In this document: piece by piece, positions 39,907 through 44,085 of the stretch
Layout of the letters: each line of letters starts with the position of its first letter
How positions within the stretch are numbered: the first letter of the stretch is position 1
NCBI GenBank assembly: GCA_900550545.1
Contig: URSS01000021.1
Location: 1-44,085 of the forward strand
Source of the DNA: an uncultured Lachnobacterium sp.
Lineage (GTDB): Bacteria > Bacillota > Clostridia > Lachnospirales > Lachnospiraceae
Length of the DNA: 44,085 nt
Direction: 5' to 3'
Translations under genes and position numbers: made by a program
Notes under the pieces: model-generated
The model's database searches: none
What the model was told of the DNA's origin: nothing
What the model saw: the letters and a program-made list of their open reading frames with translations, nothing else

Positions 39907-41388
39907 ATGGCAGAGAACAGAGGTACGATGGGTGGATTTGCCGCAGTTAATAAACCGGAAGGAATCATAGAAAACTGTTATTGTTCCACACAGCTTTCAG
40001 GCAGTCAGTTTGTTGCAGGAGGTTTCATTGGAAAGAATGACGGCGGAATTACCAAAAGTTATTGCGAAGAGAAAACAAAAAAGCTAAGTGGAAATTTTGC
40101 CGGTACGCGAAAAGGTAAGGCTACAGACTGCTATTATGTTGCGGAAAAAAGCACAAAAAACGAAGAAAAAGATTGCATTATTAGCAGTGATGTGTTGCGA
40201 GCAAAAGAAAATTGCAAGAAGCTCGGCTTTGATATGAATGAAGTATGGGAATATGCTGAGCAGGAACCTCACTTACGATTCCAGCCGGAGAAATGGATGG
40301 AGCAGGTGGAAATCAAAGGGCAGCAGGTAGTCCATATCAAAAATATGCAGGATTTGATGCAGTTTGCAGAATCAGTGAATGCCGGAGATCGTAAGAGTAT
40401 CAATGCGATTGTCCGTCTCGAAAACAGCATTGATTTAAAGGGGCAGCAGTGGACGCCGATTGGTTATAAACGCATGAATGCATTTGCAGGTTTATTTGAT
40501 GGAAATGGATATACCATACGGAATTTTGTCATTCGTGATGATGAAGTGATGCAAAAAGGTTTCTTTGGATATTTGAAGGGATCTGTTTGTAATCTCTGTG
40601 TGGATTGCATGATCAAAGGTGCCGGTAATATAGGTGCGTTGGTGGCAACCAACGAGGGCATAATTTCCTGTTGTGGAGCTGTGACGGAAATCCATGCAAG
40701 GGGACAGGAGTTGAATGTAGGAGGCCTGGTTGCTGTCAATGCCGGCAGGGTTTATAAAAGCTATGTTGCAGGAAAAGTCACAGGCAAAGCTTTATTTGTA
40801 CTTCCGCTGGCGATGACGGCTTCAGCAGCAGTGCTTGCTTTTGGCATCTGGGTGGTAAATCCGTTCCACAGTGCCGGTGCGAATGCAGTGTACCAGCCGA
40901 TTGCAGCAGACCCGGGACAGACAAAATCAAATGTTACGTATGAGTCGGATACGCAGAATGCGGGGGCAAAGCATACGTTGTCATTTCAGTTTCAGGAACA
41001 GCTGGACGTGAGCCTTTCCACCGGAGAGTGTGAGATTAATTTCGTGAATCCGGAGAGTGACGATTATAATATTGTTGTAGAATTGCAGATTTCGGATAAA
41101 GACGCGATAAAGTTAATGGGAGGAACCGGACGACCGGAAGAGCTTCAGAGTGCGTTAGAGAGCGCGGATGATTATGATCCGGAGAAGGGAAGAGTTACCA
41201 TTGCTGCATCCGGAACCGTGTCTCCTGGCTATGCACTGGAAAAACTTACCATGAGCAACTATTCGAAGATACATTTGAAATCGGGCGAGATTAAAGGTTA
41301 TGTGGTGCTTGTCCCGTTTGATCCTGTGACAAATGACCGGGCGATGGTGCAGTCGGAAATGCCGGTAACCATCAACCTGATTGATTAG
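39907..41388 (+). CDS. GLUG-repeat protein with one membrane helix
   Basis: This is a protein of about 493 residues. Residues 1-295 have no signal peptide and contain short repeats of GLUG type (GGFAAVNKPEGIIENCYCSTQ, GALVATNEGIISCCG, GGLVAVNAGRVYKSYV), expected to form a beta-helix. They hold many cysteines. A membrane helix, LFVLPLAMTASAAVLAFGIWVV, lies near 297-319. After it come about 170 residues of predicted beta-sandwich with LDVSLSTGECEINFVNP and PGYALEKLTM. Topology would put the GLUG part inside and the C-terminus outside, which is odd for such repeats. A GTG at 39901 is also possible, but the ATG at 39907 has AAGGAG. It is coupled to neighbours in the same operon. Confidence 0.75.
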   Translation: MAENRGTMGGFAAVNKPEGIIENCYCSTQLSGSQFVAGGFIGKNDGGITKSYCEEKTKKLSGNFAGTRKGKATDCYYVAEKSTKNEEKDCIISSDVLRAKENCKKLGFDMNEVWEYAEQEPHLRFQPEKWMEQVEIKGQQVVHIKNMQDLMQFAESVNAGDRKSINAIVRLENSIDLKGQQWTPIGYKRMNAFAGLFDGNGYTIRNFVIRDDEVMQKGFFGYLKGSVCNLCVDCMIKGAGNIGALVATNEGIISCCGAVTEIHARGQELNVGGLVAVNAGRVYKSYVAGKVTGKALFVLPLAMTASAAVLAFGIWVVNPFHSAGANAVYQPIAADPGQTKSNVTYESDTQNAGAKHTLSFQFQEQLDVSLSTGECEINFVNPESDDYNIVVELQISDKDAIKLMGGTGRPEELQSALESADDYDPEKGRVTIAASGTVSPGYALEKLTMSNYSKIHLKSGEIKGYVVLVPFDPVTNDRAMVQSEMPVTINLID

Positions 41389-41398
41389 GAGGTTTGTG

Positions 41399-41923
41399 AT
41401 GGAACGAAAACAAAATCTCCGGTCCGTGACGGGAAAAAAGAAGCGGTATGTCATGATTGCATGTATTGCAGTGATGCTGGTACTTGCAGCTGTATTGATA
41501 ATTTATGCAGTGACACCTGAAAAGAAGAGTTTTCACCAGCCGGAAATGGATAGCCATGCGGTGGAAGGCACTCCGCAACCGGATTCGGGCTTTTTATATG
41601 GAGAGGTTCCGGCAAAGTATGCATATCATTTCAGCATGGCGGCAAATCTGTATATGCAACCGGATCAGTCTGTCTATGTGTATTTTACAAACGCGTCGGA
41701 AAATACAGAACTTTTACGTTGTGAAATTACCGATGCAAAGAGTGAGAAAGTTTTGTATGAGAGTGGTGTGATAAAGCCGGGAACTTATATCGAAAAGCTG
41801 TCTCCGACCGTGAATCTCGACAATACGGCGAGAGACATTACCGTCAAAGTATATGCTTATAAAGACGGGTCTTGGTACAGCGCAGGAACAACGACCATGA
41901 ACATGAAACTTCAGCCTTGGTAA
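41399..41923 (+). CDS. Membrane-anchored protein with an external beta domain
   Basis: This 174-residue protein has a strongly basic N-terminus (MERKQNLRSVTGKKKRYVM), a single membrane helix at about 20-42 (IACIAVMLVLAAVLIIYAV), and an external domain of beta character with YAYHFSMAANLYMQPDQSV and KPGTYIEKLSPTVNLDN. It may be related to the external domain of the preceding protein, since both have the PG-[YT]-x-[LI]-EKL motif, but this needs an alignment. A GGAGG site precedes the ATG at 41399. It is the last gene before a promoter for the secreted protein. Confidence 0.72.
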   Translation: MERKQNLRSVTGKKKRYVMIACIAVMLVLAAVLIIYAVTPEKKSFHQPEMDSHAVEGTPQPDSGFLYGEVPAKYAYHFSMAANLYMQPDQSVYVYFTNASENTELLRCEITDAKSEKVLYESGVIKPGTYIEKLSPTVNLDNTARDITVKVYAYKDGSWYSAGTTTMNMKLQPW

Positions 41924-41945
41924 TGTGAGAAAGCTACATATGATA

Positions 41946-41974
41946 TTGCAATATTTATGCAAAAGTAGTACTAT
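41946..41974 (+). promoter_or_regulatory. Promoter of the small secreted protein
   Basis: TTGCAA (41946-41951) and TACTAT (41969-41974) are spaced by 17 bp. This lets the secreted protein be made in larger amounts than the upstream membrane genes. Confidence 0.6.
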
Positions 41975-42027
41975 AGAACTATGTAAAACATGGAAGTAAA
42001 AATGATATTTCAAGGAGGAATACAGGT

Positions 42028-42765
42028 ATGAAGAGAAAATTTTTATCAATGGCACTTGTTGCAGTACTTGCAACAACGATGCTGAATGTACCGGTTACTG
42101 CGTATGCGGGGGAGGCAACAGTAAAAGATACTGCTGACGAGGGAAATGCTGGTGATCTTATAAGCGGTGAAACTTCTATTGGAGGGGAACAGTCGATTGA
42201 TGTCACCTCAAAAGAAATAGGAAATGAACATAAAATTATTTATTCCATTGATATTAGCTGGGGAGCTATGAATTTTGAATATAATTACGGCTCAGCATGG
42301 GATCCTGTAAAACACGAATACACTTCAACGAAGGCAAAGGGGGAGTGGAAGGAAAGCTGTCTGGATGGAACAAATAATTGTATTTATGTCAATAATAATT
42401 CTAATTATCCTGTTTCAGTTGATTTGGTATTCAAAAAAGAAGACGGAAGATTTAATTTAAATAACTCACAGACATCGGTAAGAGGAATTTTTAATGATGA
42501 TCTGGATAAATTAAAAAAAGGAATTAATGGCACAAACGCCTTAGCTTGTGGAACACCGAATGCAATTTCGTTTGATTTGACATCAGCTGACACAACGGAT
42601 CAGTATACAGAAAGTGGAAAGACAGATCATGATTCTATAAATAGTGGAGCAACAGATAAGAAAATGTATTTTGGATTGTGGGGAACACCGGACAAAGGAC
42701 TTTCAAAAAATGATGGTGCAAAAGCCGGTACGATTACTGTTACAGTAACACCATATCAGAAATAA
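42028..42765 (+). CDS. Small secreted beta-rich protein, possible structural subunit
   Basis: This is a 245-residue protein with a clear signal peptide (residues 1-27, basic start then LSMALVAVLATTMLNV, cleavage after AYA). The mature part is Ser/Thr/Asn-rich with the motif YVNNNSNYPVSVDLVF and a final beta strand TITVTVTPYQK. No anchor, LPXTG or membrane helix is visible, so it is released or polymerises. It has a strong AAGGAGG ribosome binding site and its own promoter. I do not recognise a family; a camelysin/TasA-like or other surface fibre subunit is possible. Being next to two membrane-anchored proteins suggests export or assembly by them. Confidence 0.78.
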   Translation: MKRKFLSMALVAVLATTMLNVPVTAYAGEATVKDTADEGNAGDLISGETSIGGEQSIDVTSKEIGNEHKIIYSIDISWGAMNFEYNYGSAWDPVKHEYTSTKAKGEWKESCLDGTNNCIYVNNNSNYPVSVDLVFKKEDGRFNLNNSQTSVRGIFNDDLDKLKKGINGTNALACGTPNAISFDLTSADTTDQYTESGKTDHDSINSGATDKKMYFGLWGTPDKGLSKNDGAKAGTITVTVTPYQK

Positions 42766-42778
42766 TATACAAAAGGAG

Positions 42779-42810
42779 AGCCGGTAAGAAGGGGAGTTTC
42801 TTACCGGCTT
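42779..42810 (+). terminator. Hairpin after the secreted-protein gene
   Basis: AGCCGGTAAGAA (42779-42790) pairs with TTCTTACCGGCT (42798-42809). The T tract after it is poor, so termination may be incomplete. Confidence 0.6.
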
Positions 42811-42953
42811 GATTATGAAAAAATATATGAAAAAGGTTTTGTTTGAAAAGGTTTATTTCCTTTCGACAATTATTACTATACGGTAAGAATGTGAAAATCA
42901 TATGTCACATATATGAAGAAATTGTGAAAGAAATACATACGATTCATGATAAT
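42811..42953. other. Intergenic region without a recognised gene
   Basis: This AT-rich stretch holds no convincing coding region. It lies between two hairpins, 42779-42810 and 42954-42998. A small RNA ending at the second hairpin is possible, but I cannot identify a firm promoter. Confidence 0.4.
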
Positions 42954-42998
42954 AAAAGAAAACCAATCGTCGAAAGATAAGACGGTTGGTTTTCTTTT
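42954..42998. terminator. Strong bidirectional terminator-like hairpin
   Basis: AAAAGAAAACCAATCGTC (42954-42971) pairs with GACGGTTGGTTTTCTTTT (42981-42998) with one G-U pair and a 9-base loop. It has A and T runs on the two sides and no gene directly on the left apart from the secreted-protein gene 190 bp away. Confidence 0.85.
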
Positions 42999-43047
42999 AT
43001 TTTAACAGTTCCGTAATATTGAGTGTAAGATCCGGGTATAAAAAAAG

Positions 43048-43119
43048 AGCTGATGACGGGAATTGAACCCGTGACCCCTTCCTTACCAAGGAAGTGCTCT
43101 ACCTCTGAGCCACATCAGC
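43048..43119 (-). tRNA. tRNA-Thr (anticodon GGT)
   Basis: This 72-nt cloverleaf on the minus strand has acceptor stem GCTGATG/CATCAGC, anticodon stem CTTCC/GGAAG with loop TTGGTAA, T-arm ACGGG-TTCAATT-CCCGT and discriminator U. CCA is not encoded. A T run follows the 3' end. Confidence 0.95.
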
Positions 43120-43212
43120 AACTATCAACTTGCTAAGTTTACTATATACATCAGCATTTGTCAAGCTACTTTGAATTAAAATATAATTTTATGTGAGTCA
43201 GAATACAATTTA

Positions 43213-44025
43213 TTATGAATTATAGTATGCCATAACCTTTGCTACATAGTTCTGAGTTTCTTTAAATGGCGGAATGCCGCCATATTTGGCTACGTTGCCG
43301 GAGCCTGCATTGTAGGCAGCTAAGGCCAGTGATTTGTCACCATTATACTGGGTGAGCTTTTCGCTTATGTACCTGGCGCCACCCATGATATTCTGGTATG
43401 GGTCGTAGGCGTTTGTGACACCAAGTGAGGCAGCAGTCTGTGGCATGAGCTGCATGATACCCATGGCACCTGAACGGCTGGTGCACTCTGTGGAGAAGTC
43501 AGACTCGCACTTGGCGATAGCCTTAAGAAATTTGGCATCCACACCGTATTTTGAGGCAGCCTCATTAAAAATTGCATCAAGATCGGCAGAGCATGACAAA
43601 CCGGAAGCTTCGAGTTTTACGGAGCTGCTGCTAATTCCTGAGGCTCCGGAAGCTGCTGCATTATATGTATTTGTATCTGAGCTGATGCCAGCTGAAGAAC
43701 CGGAATAAGCCACTGTATTATTAACTGCGGCAGACTGTGGTGCGGTACTGCTGCAAAGCTCGATATTTATACCATTTTGATCAAAGAACCTCTGTACAAG
43801 CGATATATCAACTGAGCCACCGTTGCTTTGGGCAATCAGTCTGTCAATGGCAACAGCAGCTTCAGCCATTTTTGCATCGTCAAGCACCTGATCAAAATCA
43901 GCACCGTTGCTATTGACAGCGGAGCTGCTATTGGAAGGAATGTTATCACCGGTTACAGCAGCCTGACCGGTAGTTATATTATTTTTTGGTGTATTATCAA
44001 TATACTGAAGTACTTTAATGTTCAT
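43213..44025 (-). CDS. Lytic transglycosylase (SLT domain) without a signal peptide
   Basis: This is a 270-residue protein whose last 120 residues form a goose-lysozyme-like SLT domain: catalytic Glu174 in AIAKCESDF, SGAMGIMQLMPQTAASLGV, DPYQNIMGGARYI and LALAAYNAGSGNV. It cleaves peptidoglycan glycan strands to anhydro-muropeptides. The first 140 residues are Ser/Asn/Ala-rich and low in structure, and the N-terminus (MNIKVLQYIDNTPKNN) is not a signal peptide. In Lachnospiraceae such proteins can accompany flagellar genes and might leave through the flagellar export system, which is inference. An AGGAAA site precedes the ATG. Confidence 0.9.
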   Translation of the reverse strand: MNIKVLQYIDNTPKNNITTGQAAVTGDNIPSNSSSAVNSNGADFDQVLDDAKMAEAAVAIDRLIAQSNGGSVDISLVQRFFDQNGINIELCSSTAPQSAAVNNTVAYSGSSAGISSDTNTYNAAASGASGISSSSVKLEASGLSCSADLDAIFNEAASKYGVDAKFLKAIAKCESDFSTECTSRSGAMGIMQLMPQTAASLGVTNAYDPYQNIMGGARYISEKLTQYNGDKSLALAAYNAGSGNVAKYGGIPPFKETQNYVAKVMAYYNS

Positions 44026-44054
44026 TTTCCTGTTTCCCTTTATATCTTAATTTA

Positions 44055-44085
44055 AATAGTTATATCAGTTTTGAATAGTTATATC
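44055..44085. repeat. Tandem 12-bp direct repeat upstream of the transglycosylase
   Basis: AATAGTTATATC occurs at 44055-44066 and 44074-44085, 19 bp apart. The second copy touches the window edge, so the array may continue. It lies in the probable promoter region of the transglycosylase gene. Confidence 0.5.

Noticed and set aside
1..44085. CRISPR array or cas genes
   Set aside because: No regularly spaced repeat of suitable length and no cas-like protein was found on either strand.

Overview
The window looks like a chromosomal stretch from a motile, spore-former-related member of the Lachnospiraceae (Bacillota, Clostridia), in the neighbourhood of Roseburia, Agathobacter or Lachnospira. This is an inference from gene content: the conserved Firmicutes block cysE-cysS-mrnC-rlmB-sigH, sporulation-related genes (a YlmC/YmxH-type PRC-barrel protein, a SpoVB-type flippase, sigH), strong AAGGAGG ribosome binding sites, chemotaxis genes, and tRNA genes without an encoded CCA. 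No phage, plasmid or CRISPR signature is visible; the only clear mobile element is one insertion sequence.

Layout. 1-8370: a 2700-residue secreted multidomain surface protein with its own promoter and terminator. 8386-10713: an IS1634/IS1549-type insertion sequence flanked by a perfect 168-bp direct repeat, which I read as an unusually long target-site duplication that copied the ychF promoter. 10764-13733: ychF, ylmC-like, nrdR, a small hypothetical gene and yqeG. 13788-18958: a three-gene ABC exporter (minus strand) divergent from a two-component system (plus strand), resembling antibiotic-sensing LnrJK/LnrLMN modules. 19020-29049: rpiB, efp, a SpoVB-like flippase, a NifS-like cysteine desulfurase, a Cof-type HAD phosphatase, a short metH, tRNA-Val and tRNA-Met, a HAD/guanylate-kinase-like fusion, and O-acetylhomoserine sulfhydrylase. 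29173-35656: pta, ispF, cysE, cysS, mrnC, rlmB, sigH, mecA. 35727-36668: cheY and a CheC/FliY-type phosphatase. 36836-42765: a tightly packed and largely unrecognised locus, with a cytosolic ParB-like/BMP fusion, a metallophosphoesterase, a zinc-ribbon membrane protein, a GLUG-repeat membrane protein, a second membrane-anchored protein and a small secreted protein. 43048-44025: tRNA-Thr and a lytic transglycosylase without a signal peptide.

How the genes fit together. Sulfur metabolism recurs: cysE and cysS (cysteine synthesis and charging), metY (sulfide incorporation into homoserine), metH (methionine) and the cysteine desulfurase. The cysS-mrnC-rlmB-sigH-mecA block combines translation, rRNA maturation, a sigma factor and a proteolysis adaptor. 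The least explained part is 36836-42765, where five genes lie 1-10 bp apart and lead into a separately promoted secreted protein. I propose it as a candidate undescribed envelope system with a cytosolic sensor. Its function is not established by the sequence.

Other points of note are a 30-bp exact motif with an internal palindrome shared by the promoters of the giant surface protein and ychF, a nested hairpin that hides the ribosome binding site of the ylmC-like gene, and a promoter embedded in the pta terminator.
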